From positions 1-12,817 of the forward strand of contig RQCD01000017.1 of the NCBI GenBank assembly GCA_008668455.1: a stretch of DNA of 12,817 nt, read 5' to 3'. Position 1 is the stretch's first letter. Every line of letters begins with the position of its first letter. The notes beneath the pieces were generated by a model, which did no database searches, had not been told where the DNA came from, and worked only from the letters and a program-made list of their open reading frames with translations. Of this stretch, positions 1-6,444 are shown piece by piece. This DNA comes from Clostridia bacterium. Its GTDB lineage: Bacteria > Bacillota > Clostridia > UBA1381. A program made the position numbers and the translations under genes.

Positions 1-124
1 GTCGAATGATTCGGAAATCCTCGTTGCCGCCCATACCAATGACGCGCTCTACAGCCCCCTTGCCTCCTACTCATTCGACCAAATCCGCGCCCTGCAGATC
101 ACAGATGCATTCCGTTGGGAATAA
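1..124 (+). CDS. C-terminal end of an unrecognised protein (5' end outside window)
   Basis: An open frame enters from the left edge (first full codon at 2) and stops at TAA 122-124, giving 40 residues that end in ITDAFRWE. The composition is protein-like and nothing interrupts the frame. I do not recognise the family, and no motif, membrane segment or repeat is visible in so short a tail. It is followed directly by a strong promoter on the same strand and no hairpin terminator is evident, so transcription could run on into the decayed gene downstream. An overlapping minus-strand frame at 67-318 has no ribosome binding site and covers the promoter, so I treat this plus-strand frame as the real one. 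Confidence 0.5.
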   Translation, partial: SNDSEILVAAHTNDALYSPLASYSFDQIRALQITDAFRWE

Positions 125-151
125 ATTTCGAACATATTTTTGGTAAAAAAC

Positions 152-179
152 TTGACAGAAAAGTTTTTTGTGGTATAAT
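152..179 (+). promoter_or_regulatory. Sigma-A-type promoter for the decayed gene at 228
   Basis: A perfect TTGACA (152-157) and a perfect TATAAT (174-179) are separated by 16 bp. A transcript starting near 187 would reach the ATG at 228 with about 40 nt of leader. The promoter looks intact although the gene it serves is broken. Confidence 0.8.
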
Positions 180-227
180 ATAGAAAAAAAACAATTTGAT
201 TTGACGGGGCGAAAAAAGAGTGATTAG

Positions 228-686
228 ATGAAGGACCTTGGAAAGATAAATGATAATTTTCAATTTTATCAAGGATATGAGGGAGAGCCGGAAGTGGAAC
301 TAACCATGTGTGTTTCAAAAGGTGATTACGCTGATGTAAAAAATATGGTAATAGTAGGTTAGATAATTTTGTTATACCTAAATGATAGGGAGCAGGCAGT
401 CATTGGACGGTTTATGACGATTGCCAATGATATGGAGGAAACCAGAATGCTCTTATGATGGAGGAATGGGAGCTGGATTTTAGGAATTTATGATTCCATT
501 ATGGAAGATGAGAATGACTTTGAATTAGAGGACGAACGCTATGAGGAGTTTTGGTCATTTATATTTCGTGCCCTTGATCTCTCTGGTGACCCGCCGGTTT
601 ATATTACGGAGGACGAATATTTTTGCGTCAGCTATCACAATTTTCCGGAGGAGATGCTTGTGGATGGAAAAAGTATTTTAGAGTAA
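228..686 (+). pseudogene. Decayed gene for a small acidic protein, several frame changes
   Basis: From ATG 228 the frame reads MKDLGKINDNFQFYQGYEG and meets TAG at 360-362 after 44 codons. The same frame resumes, meets TGA at 456-458, then runs open to TAA 684-686 through an acidic stretch (MEDENDFELEDERYEEFW). Between 440 and 493 the +2 frame gives better protein sequence (NQNALMMEEWELDFRNL). This fits loss of one A in the GAAAC run near 438-442 and a second slip near 489-491. A similar switch around 362-381 gives DNFVIP. A further piece, DETITQSVHVDWETV, lies at 688-774 in another frame and may be the lost tail. Reassembled, the product would be an intact acidic protein of about 150-180 residues. 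I do not recognise the family; acidic proteins of this size include immunity-type proteins, but that is only a resemblance. Several lesions argue for decay rather than one sequencing error. Confidence 0.6.
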
Positions 687-832
687 TGATGAGACAATTA
701 CGCAGTCGGTTCATGTTGACTGGGAGACAGTCATTTTAGCTGATTCCGGCGCATTTCGTCAGACTTCTTTCTGAAATAGACAGGATTTTTTATAAAACCT
801 ATACAAAACCGAAAAAAATTTAAAGTTTCCCC

Positions 833-861
833 TTGCAAACATTTTAAAAATGTGCTATAAT
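833..861 (+). promoter_or_regulatory. Promoter of the gatCAB-aspS operon
   Basis: TTGCAA (833-838) and a perfect TATAAT (856-861) have the ideal 17-bp spacing in an AT-rich tract. Transcription would start near 868, leaving a leader of about 70 nt before gatC. The gap from 687 to 832 shows no other gene, only a possible tail fragment of the decayed gene (688-774). Confidence 0.85.
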
Positions 862-883
862 ACAGCTAATATATCAGCAAAGG

Positions 884-917
884 CGCTGTGCAGGTTTATT
901 TCTGCATGGCGTTTTTT
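884..917 (+). terminator. Terminator-like hairpin in the gatC leader (possible attenuator)
   Basis: Positions 884-893 (CGCTGTGCAG) pair with 902-911 (CTGCATGGCG) over 10 consecutive base pairs, two of them G-U, around an 8-nt loop. Six T residues follow at 912-917. The hairpin sits between the promoter and the gatC Shine-Dalgarno. A competing short stem, CAGC 875-878 with GCTG 885-888, would occupy part of the 5' arm. It may therefore be an attenuator. The leader is far too short for a T-box. Confidence 0.6.
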
Positions 918-938
918 ATTTATCGGAGGGGTTTTAAG

Positions 939-1217
939 ATGTTTGATTTAGAAAAGACCCGGCACTTAGCGGAGCTTTCCAAGCTGTCCTTTTCGGAGGA
1001 GGAGTTATCCAAAATGACGGCTCAGATGACGGACATTATCGCATTGATGGACGAGGTACAAAAGATTGATAAAAATATCCCGGAATATACGCAGGCAGCT
1101 GTTTCCTATGACGATTTGAGAGCGGATGAGGCAAAGCCGTCGCTTGCAACCGGGCAGGTTTTACAAAACGCAAAGGAGATAAAGGATAACAGCTTTATCG
1201 TACCAAAGGTTGTTTAA
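939..1217 (+). CDS. gatC: Asp/Glu-tRNA amidotransferase subunit C
   Basis: This 92-residue protein is the small subunit of the GatCAB amidotransferase, which converts Asp-tRNA(Asn) and/or Glu-tRNA(Gln) to the amide form. GatC wraps around GatA and stabilises the complex. The N-terminus carries the family pattern of a helix with LAELSKLSFSEEEL followed by a second helix (MTDIIALMDEVQKID), then the extended DDLRADEAKPSL segment that in known structures threads between GatA and GatB. Length is normal for the family. The ATG at 939 is chosen because GGAGGGG (925-931) lies 7 nt upstream. An in-frame ATG at 906 sits inside the terminator-like stem and has no ribosome binding site. First gene of the operon; gatA begins 15 bp after the stop. 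Confidence 0.97.
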   Translation: MFDLEKTRHLAELSKLSFSEEELSKMTAQMTDIIALMDEVQKIDKNIPEYTQAAVSYDDLRADEAKPSLATGQVLQNAKEIKDNSFIVPKVV

Positions 1218-1232
1218 GAAGGGGGCATAAGC

Positions 1233-2666
1233 ATGCTGAAGGATTTGAGAAAACAGCTGGATGAAAAGAAGATCAGCGCAAAGGAGCTGACCGATTCCTA
1301 TTATGACCGGATCGGGAGGCTTAATGATACGGTCAAAAGCTATCTGACGCTTTGTCCGGAGCTTGCAGAGCAGCAGGCAGAGAAAGCGCAAAAGCGGATT
1401 GATGAAAAGAATGCGTCTCCCTTAACCGGGATTCCGGTTTCGATTAAGGATAATATCTGCACCAAGGGGATCAAAACAACCTGTGCATCCAGAATGCTGG
1501 AGGATTTTGTTCCGGTTTATAACGCATTTGCAGCAGATCAGCTTGACCGGGACGGTGCGGTTTTCTTAGGAAAAACCAACATGGATGAGTTTGCGATGGG
1601 CGGATCGGGGCAAACGTCCTATTTTGGCGGCAGCCGCAATCCCTATGATCTTTCTTGTGTCACCGGCGGTTCGTCGAGCGGTGCGGCGGCAAGCGTTGCG
1701 GCAGGGCTTTGCGCGGCGGCAATCGGTTCGGATACCGGCGGTTCGGTGCGTCAGCCGGCGGCATTTTGCGGTGTCACCGGCTTAAAGCCGACTTATGGAA
1801 CAGTTTCGCGCTATGGCTTGATCGCTTTTGCATCCAGTCTGGATCAGATCGGTGTTTTAGCAAAATCGGCAGAGGACTGCGGAATCGTGTTGAATACGAT
1901 TGCCGGAGCGGATGAAAACGATGCGACCTCCTCCCGGAAAACACACACGGACTACACGCAAAAAATCGGTTCTTCCCTTACCGGGTTAAAAATCGGTCTG
2001 CCAAAGGAATTTTTCGGAGACGGCATTGACCCGGATGTACGGGACAGCGTGATGGCGGCGGCAGAATTTTATCGCGCTGCCGGGTGTGAGCTTTTTGAGG
2101 TATCCATGCCAAGCCTTCCCTATGCGGTGTCGGCATATTATCTTTTATCCTCTGCGGAGGCGGCAAGCAACCTTTCCCGGTTTGACGGCATTAAATACGG
2201 ACACCGCGCGGAATACGGAGAGGATTTTAACGGTCTGATCAGCCGTTCCCGGAGCGAGGGCTTTGGGATGGAGGTAAAGCGCAGAATCATGCTCGGAAAT
2301 TACGCGCTTTCCAGCGGCTACTATGACGCATACTATAAAAATGCCTTAAAAATCCGGCAGAAAATTAAGGACGAATACCAGGAAATTTTCTCCCGGTGCG
2401 ATCTGATTCTGACCCCGACCGCGCCGACTGCGGCATATAAAATCGGTGCGCAGGAGGAAGATCCGGTCAAAATGTATTTAGCAGACATTTGCACCGTTCC
2501 GGTCAATATTGCAGGACTGCCGGCAATCAGCACAACCTGCGCATACACAAAATCCGGACTGCCGATCGGCATGAGCCTGGTGGGAAAAGCATTTGACGAA
2601 GCAACCATCCTGATGGCAGCGGATCGGTTTGAGCGTGATTTTAAGAGACAGGAGGCGGCATTATGA
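1233..2666 (+). CDS. gatA: Asp/Glu-tRNA amidotransferase subunit A (amidase)
   Basis: This 477-residue amidase-signature enzyme hydrolyses glutamine and passes ammonia to GatB for tRNA-dependent amidation. The Ser-cisSer-Lys triad is readable: Lys72 in PVSIKDN, Ser147 in the glycine/serine loop GGSSSG (145-150), and nucleophile Ser171 in DTGGSVRQPA. Spacing between the triad residues matches the known Staphylococcus aureus enzyme (Lys79, Ser154, Ser178) shifted by 7. The block GVTGLKPTYGTVSRYG (180-195) is the usual continuation of the signature. Length is typical and nothing is missing. The start at 1233 follows AAGGGGG (1219-1225) by 7 nt. The stop overlaps the gatB start by 4 bp (ATGA), implying translational coupling. 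Confidence 0.98.
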   Translation: MLKDLRKQLDEKKISAKELTDSYYDRIGRLNDTVKSYLTLCPELAEQQAEKAQKRIDEKNASPLTGIPVSIKDNICTKGIKTTCASRMLEDFVPVYNAFAADQLDRDGAVFLGKTNMDEFAMGGSGQTSYFGGSRNPYDLSCVTGGSSSGAAASVAAGLCAAAIGSDTGGSVRQPAAFCGVTGLKPTYGTVSRYGLIAFASSLDQIGVLAKSAEDCGIVLNTIAGADENDATSSRKTHTDYTQKIGSSLTGLKIGLPKEFFGDGIDPDVRDSVMAAAEFYRAAGCELFEVSMPSLPYAVSAYYLLSSAEAASNLSRFDGIKYGHRAEYGEDFNGLISRSRSEGFGMEVKRRIMLGNYALSSGYYDAYYKNALKIRQKIKDEYQEIFSRCDLILTPTAPTAAYKIGAQEEDPVKMYLADICTVPVNIAGLPAISTTCAYTKSGLPIGMSLVGKAFDEATILMAADRFERDFKRQEAAL

Positions 2667-4081
2667 AATACATTCCGGTCATTGGCTTGGAAATCCATGC
2701 CGAGCTTTTAACAAAATCAAAGGTATTCTGCGGCTGTCAAAATGAATTTGGCGGCGGCGCAAATGAACGTGTGTGTCCGCGCTGCTCCGGTATGCCGGGA
2801 ACACTCCCGATCTTAAATCAGAGCGTGGTTGCACAGGCGGTGCGCGCAGGCTTTGCCTTAAACTGCGACATCAACGAGTATTCCGCATTCGACCGTAAAA
2901 ATTATTTCTATCCCGATCTTCCGAAAGCATATCAGATCACACAGTTTTTTCATCCGATCTGTACGAACGGATATATTGAATTAAAGGACACAAAAATCCG
3001 CATTAACCGGATTCACATTGAGGAGGATGCCGGGAAATTAGTACATGACGAGTATGAGGGAATCTCCATGGCGGACTATAACCGCTGCGGTGTTCCGCTG
3101 ATCGAGATTGTGACAGAGCCGGATTTTCGGACGATTGAGGAGGTGCAGAGCTTTGTTTCCGACATTGCCCTGCGGTTAAAATATGCCGGAGTTTGCGACG
3201 CCAAGCTGGAGCAGGGGTCTTTGCGTGTGGACGTGAATATTTCCTTAATGCCCTATGGATCGGACGTATTCGGAACACGTGCCGAGATTAAGAACCTGAA
3301 CTCCATCAAGGCAATCGGACGCGCAATTGCATATGAAATTGAACGGCAGTCAGAAATTTTAGACCAGGGCGGCAAGGTGGTGCAGGAAACGCGCCGTTTC
3401 AACGATAACCATGGCGACACTAAGGCGCTCCGTTCCAAGGAGGAGGCGCACGATTACCGCTATTTCCCCGAACCGGATATTCCGCCGGTATTTTTAAGCC
3501 GGGAAACGATTTCTGAAATTCAGAAAACGATGCCGAAGATGCCGGGAGAACGGATGCAGGAGTATACAGAGAAATTCGGACTTCCCCAGGAGGATGCGGA
3601 GCTGATCATTGCCGACCGTGCATTTTCCGATTTTTATAATGCTGCCGCTGCGAGCTGCCCGGAGTACCGCGAGATAGCAAATCTGATGCTGGGTGCGTTA
3701 AACCGCTGTCTGAACGAAAGCGGAAAAACCGTGGAGCAATTGCAGTTTACTCCGGCAGAGCTTGCAGAGCTGGCACAGTTGAGTGCAGACGGCACAATCA
3801 GCAAAAATACCGCCAGAGACATTTTGGTAATTCTGTTTGCAGAGGGCGGCAAGCCAAGACAGATTGCCGAGAAGAACAACTGGATCATGCAGAATGATAC
3901 CGATGGGATTGAGAAAATCGTAGATGAGGTGTTAGCACAAAATGCCGGCTGCGTTTCGGACTATAAAAACGGAAACCAAAAGGTATTCGGATTTTTGATG
4001 GGTCAGGTGATCCGTGCAGTCGGAAAATCCGGTAATCCGAAGCTTTGCAAGGATTTGATGATGAAAAAATTAGAGGAATGA
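2663..4081 (+). CDS. gatB: Asp/Glu-tRNA amidotransferase subunit B
   Basis: This 472-residue subunit activates the side-chain carboxylate of mischarged Asp- or Glu-tRNA with ATP and holds the tRNA. Near the N-terminus the cradle domain shows GLEIHAEL (8-15) and four cysteines (23, 25, 38, 41; CGC and CPRC), likely a zinc site as in some GatB proteins. The family blocks FDRKNYFYPDLPKAYQITQ (76-94), HIEEDAGK (118-125) and RSKEEAHDYRYFPEPDIPP (257-275) are all present. The C-terminal helical and YqeY-like tail that contacts tRNA ends with NPKLCKDLMMKKLEE. AGGAGG at 2650-2655 lies 7 nt before the ATG, inside gatA. aspS follows 9 bp after the stop. Confidence 0.98.
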   Translation: MKYIPVIGLEIHAELLTKSKVFCGCQNEFGGGANERVCPRCSGMPGTLPILNQSVVAQAVRAGFALNCDINEYSAFDRKNYFYPDLPKAYQITQFFHPICTNGYIELKDTKIRINRIHIEEDAGKLVHDEYEGISMADYNRCGVPLIEIVTEPDFRTIEEVQSFVSDIALRLKYAGVCDAKLEQGSLRVDVNISLMPYGSDVFGTRAEIKNLNSIKAIGRAIAYEIERQSEILDQGGKVVQETRRFNDNHGDTKALRSKEEAHDYRYFPEPDIPPVFLSRETISEIQKTMPKMPGERMQEYTEKFGLPQEDAELIIADRAFSDFYNAAAASCPEYREIANLMLGALNRCLNESGKTVEQLQFTPAELAELAQLSADGTISKNTARDILVILFAEGGKPRQIAEKNNWIMQNDTDGIEKIVDEVLAQNAGCVSDYKNGNQKVFGFLMGQVIRAVGKSGNPKLCKDLMMKKLEE

Positions 4082-4090
4082 GGGATTTTC

Positions 4091-5398
4091 ATGAAAACTG
4101 CGGACGGCAGAACCGTTTTAGAGCAAATTACAATAGAAGATTTGAAAAAAGCAGTCGGAGGAACGGTCACATTCGGTGCATGCGTACATAAAATCCGCAC
4201 GATGAAGGACTTTGCTTTTGTACTGCTCCGGACGGGTGATTTTGTGGTACAGTCGGTTTATACCCCGGCATGCGAGGGGGATTTTGCCGCCCTTTCGGAG
4301 GGTGCATATGTTTCAGTTACCGGAACGGTAGCTGAGGAGGCGCGTGCGGCATACGGTGTTGAAATCACGCTGACTTCCTTTGAAATTCTTTCGCTGCCGC
4401 ATGAGGCATATCCGCTCCACGTTTCAAACCGGCGGATTGGCTGTCCGATTGAAACAGAGTTAGAGTATCGGAGCGTGGCGCTCCGGAATCCGATAGAACG
4501 TGCCGTTTTTAAAATTTCCGAGGGTGTTTGCGGCGGATTTCGTGAATTTATGATTAAAAACGGATTTACCGAAATTCACACCCCGAAAATCGTTGCCGCA
4601 GGCGCGGAGGGCGGCGCAAATATCTTTAAGCTGAAGTATTTCGGAAAAAATGCATATCTGGCACAAAGTCCGCAGTTTTATAAGCAAACCTGTGTGGCAT
4701 TTTTCGACCGCGTGTTTGAAATTGCCCCGGTTTACCGAGCGGAAAAGCATAATTCCACCCGGCATCTGAATGAATATATCGGACTGGATTTTGAAATGGG
4801 CTTTATTCGCTCCATGCAGGACGTGATGGAGATGGAAACGGCAATGCTCCGCTATGTGACGGACTATTTAAAGGAGCATTACAAAGATACCTTAACGCTT
4901 TTAGACATCACGCTCCCGGAGGTCAGAACCATTCCGGTCGTCACCTTTTTCGAGGCATTAGACATTTTAGGGAAAAACCACAACCAATTCGATTTAGACC
5001 CGCAGGATGAGGTGGATTTATGCGAGTATGCAAAAAAGGAGTACGACAGCGAATTTATCTTTGTGGAGAAATTTCCGTCTGCCAAGCGTCCGTTTTATGC
5101 CATGGACTCTAAAGAAGATCCCAAGCTTGCCGAAAGCTTTGACCTTTTGTTCCGCGGACTGGAAATTACCACAGGCGGTCAGCGGATTCACGACTATACC
5201 GAACAGGTGGAAAAGCTCAAACGCTATGGCATTGAGCCGGAGGAGCTTTCCGAATACTTAAAAATTCACCGCTACGGCATGCCGCCCCACGGCGGACTCG
5301 GTATCGGACTGGAACGCCTTGTGATGAAGCTTTGCGGACTTTCCAATATCCGCTCCGCAAGCCTGTTTCCAAGAGACATTAATCATCTTGATCCGTAA
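4091..5398 (+). CDS. aspS: Aspartyl-tRNA synthetase, archaeal type, probably non-discriminating
   Basis: This 435-residue class IIb synthetase charges tRNA with aspartate. An N-terminal OB-fold anticodon domain (about 15-105) is followed by the catalytic core. Motif 2 is RVFEIAPVYRAEKHNSTRHL (207-226) with Arg216; motif 3 is GGLGIGLERLVMKLCGLSNI (401-420) with Arg409, then the FPRD ending. It lacks the large insertion domain of the usual bacterial AspRS of about 590 residues, so it belongs to the archaeal/eukaryotic branch. In a hand alignment His33 falls where discriminating archaeal AspRS has Trp26, and Ala87 falls where it has Lys85. His at the first site is a mark of non-discriminating enzymes. 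Lying last in the gatCAB operon, it probably makes the Asp-tRNA(Asn) that GatCAB amidates. AsnRS is related, but motif details and context favour AspRS. GAGGG at 4080-4084 precedes the ATG by 6 nt. Confidence 0.93.
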   Translation: MKTADGRTVLEQITIEDLKKAVGGTVTFGACVHKIRTMKDFAFVLLRTGDFVVQSVYTPACEGDFAALSEGAYVSVTGTVAEEARAAYGVEITLTSFEILSLPHEAYPLHVSNRRIGCPIETELEYRSVALRNPIERAVFKISEGVCGGFREFMIKNGFTEIHTPKIVAAGAEGGANIFKLKYFGKNAYLAQSPQFYKQTCVAFFDRVFEIAPVYRAEKHNSTRHLNEYIGLDFEMGFIRSMQDVMEMETAMLRYVTDYLKEHYKDTLTLLDITLPEVRTIPVVTFFEALDILGKNHNQFDLDPQDEVDLCEYAKKEYDSEFIFVEKFPSAKRPFYAMDSKEDPKLAESFDLLFRGLEITTGGQRIHDYTEQVEKLKRYGIEPEELSEYLKIHRYGMPPHGGLGIGLERLVMKLCGLSNIRSASLFPRDINHLDP

Positions 5399-5400
5399 TA

Positions 5401-5436
5401 GAAAAAAAAGAAACTCCGGTGTGGGGTTCTTTTTTG
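5401..5436. terminator. Bidirectional terminator between aspS and pflA
   Basis: GAA-CTCC (within 5410-5417) pairs with GGGGTTC (5423-5429) around a short loop. It is flanked by eight A residues on the left (5402-5409) and eight T residues on the right (5428-5435 region). It can therefore end both the plus-strand gat-aspS transcript and the minus-strand pfl transcript, whose last gene stops at 5444. Confidence 0.8.
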
Positions 5437-5443
5437 AGAGCAG

Positions 5444-6205
5444 CTATGCCCCTGAATGGTCTGTGCCTTTTTTGGCATCCCTTTTCATACCTTGTTTCAT
5501 TAGTTCTTTTGCTTTTTGCGCCTGTTCCTTGGTTGCGTCCGGGATGTCGGACAGGGGGTAGGGGATTCCGAGTTTTTCGTACTTATACCGTGCCATGGAG
5601 TGGTACGGCAGCGTTTCTACGCGCTTGACATTGGAAAGCGTGCCAACAAATTCTCCGAGCTTTTCCAGATCGTTTTCATCCAAGGTAATACCAGGTACAA
5701 CAACATGCCGAATCCAAACCGGAATCTTTTTTTCATCCAAATATTTTGCAAAGGCAAGAATATTCTGATTTGACTGCCCGGTCAAGGCTTTATGCTTCTG
5801 ATCGTCAATTTCCTTAATATCCAACATCACCAAGTCGGTAACGGATAAAAGTGCGTCAATTTTTTCGGTGTTTTCCGGAGAAAATGCAATTCCGGAGGTG
5901 TCTAAGCAGGTGTGTACCCCTTTTTTCTTTGCGCCGGAGAATAATTCTGTGACAAAGTCAATTTGCATCAGCGGTTCTCCGCCGCTGACGGTGATTCCGC
6001 CGTCCTTGCCCCAGTAGTTTTTATAGCGCAGGGCGCGGGATAGAACCTCGCTTGCCTCATGCTCCTCTGCGCCTGCCTGCGTCCAGGTATCCGGGTTATG
6101 GCAGTACTGACAGCGCATCGGACATCCGCTCACAAATACCACAAAGCGTACCCCCGGTCCGTCCACCGAACCAAAGGATTCAAAAGAATGGATAAGTCCT
6201 GTCAT
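5444..6205 (-). CDS. pflA: Pyruvate formate-lyase activating enzyme (radical SAM)
   Basis: This 253-residue radical SAM enzyme uses SAM and a 4Fe-4S cluster to place the glycyl radical on PflB. The cluster motif is C28-x3-C32-x2-C35 in GCPMRCQYCHNPDTW, preceded by HSFESFGSVDGPGVRFVVF (6-24). The SAM-contacting GGEP lies at 75-78, and RHVVVPGITLDEND in the C-terminal half is typical of the family. Start: AGGAGGAAACC precedes the ATG with normal spacing. The gene lies downstream of pflB in the same direction, separated by a 232-bp structured gap. Its last 13 codons (residues 241-253, KRDAKKGTDHSGA) are encoded by a sequence that is also present, non-coding, just past the pflB stop. The tail is thus probably an addition made by read-through. 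Confidence 0.97.
   Translation of the reverse strand: MTGLIHSFESFGSVDGPGVRFVVFVSGCPMRCQYCHNPDTWTQAGAEEHEASEVLSRALRYKNYWGKDGGITVSGGEPLMQIDFVTELFSGAKKKGVHTCLDTSGIAFSPENTEKIDALLSVTDLVMLDIKEIDDQKHKALTGQSNQNILAFAKYLDEKKIPVWIRHVVVPGITLDENDLEKLGEFVGTLSNVKRVETLPYHSMARYKYEKLGIPYPLSDIPDATKEQAQKAKELMKQGMKRDAKKGTDHSGA
5453..5489 (-). repeat. 37-bp repeat, copy A, inside the 3' end of pflA
   Basis: This stretch matches 6408-6444 at 34 positions, with two substitutions and two single-base indels. Shared cores include GGTCTGTGC and GCATCCCTTTT flanking six T residues. Here it is translated as the end of PflA. The small dyad TGCC-T6-GGCA lies in the centre. Confidence 0.85.
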
Positions 6206-6272
6206 ATGGTTTCCTCCTATTTTATAATAACCGATAAAAAAGAAAGGGTGAAAAAAATCGTGCAGAACGTGT

Positions 6273-6319
6273 CAAACGCGCCCGCCGGCGTACTTTGTGT
6301 ACTCCAAGCGGCGCGTTTG
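6273..6319 (-). repeat. Long GC-rich hairpin in the pflB-pflA gap
   Basis: CAAACGCGCC (6273-6282) and GGCGCGTTTG (6310-6319) are perfect inverted repeats. The interior continues with 6284-6285/6308-6309, 6287-6288/6304-6305 and GTAC 6290-6293/6299-6302, closed by a 5-nt loop. On the minus strand an extra G-U pair forms (6286/6307), which slightly favours a transcript in the pfl direction. No T run follows immediately; a minus-strand T tract lies about 14 nt further on (6252-6258), so classical termination is uncertain. It may act as an mRNA-processing or stability element, or be a dispersed palindrome. Confidence 0.7.
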
Positions 6320-6326
6320 GCGCGTA

Positions 6327-6412
6327 GTTCAAGGGTAAATCAGGACTGTACCTGAAAGTAACCTGTTTAAAAGCTTCAGCGATCGGAGCGAAAAGCAGGA
6401 GAACCCTTGAAC
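6327..6412 (-). ncRNA. Candidate structured RNA element between pflB and pflA
   Basis: A perfect 10-bp outer stem, GTTCAAGGGT (6327-6336) with ACCCTTGAAC (6403-6412), encloses 66 nt. Inside are a 5-bp hairpin TCAGG/CCTGA (6340-6344/6351-6355) and a second arm with 6375-6377 and 6379-6380 pairing with 6388-6392. CCTG 6362-6365 can also pair with CAGG 6396-6399. The layout is a three-way junction. No open reading frame fits. It does not match a class I can name, and the strand is inferred from the flanking pfl genes. It could equally be an insertion of a palindromic repeat element. Confidence 0.5.
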
Positions 6413-6444
6413 GGTCTGTGCATTTTTTGCATCCCTTTTACATA
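6408..6444 (-). repeat. 37-bp repeat, copy B, spanning the pflB stop codon
   Basis: This is the second copy of the sequence at 5453-5489. It contains the last codon and TAA of pflB (6438-6440) and runs into the outer arm of the candidate structured RNA. Relative to copy A, the T of this TAA is absent from the pflA copy. Confidence 0.85.

Noticed and set aside
67..318. Minus-strand 83-codon frame
   Set aside because: It covers the TTGACA/TATAAT promoter and the tail of the entering gene, with no recognisable protein character or ribosome binding site.
753..790. Weak hairpin (ATTTC 753-757 with GAAAT 773-777) before a T run, as terminator of the decayed gene
   Set aside because: The stem has a bulge and the T run starts about 10 nt after it; too weak to list as a feature.
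862..938. T-box leader controlling gatCAB-aspS
   Set aside because: The leader is only about 70 nt and lacks a specifier stem and the conserved T-box sequence; only a simple hairpin with a T run is present.
6321..6400. Plus-strand stretch with a D-arm-like GTAGTTCAAGGGT and an anticodon-stem-like hairpin, suggesting a tRNA
   Set aside because: The central hairpin has a 6-nt loop, there is no T-arm consensus or acceptor stem at the right distance, and the same bases form a better 10-bp outer stem with 6403-6412.
6206..6437. ZTP ('pfl' motif) riboswitch, because of the neighbouring pfl genes
   Set aside because: That class sits upstream of its target with specific conserved stems and a pseudoknot; the paired segments here do not match what I recall of that consensus.
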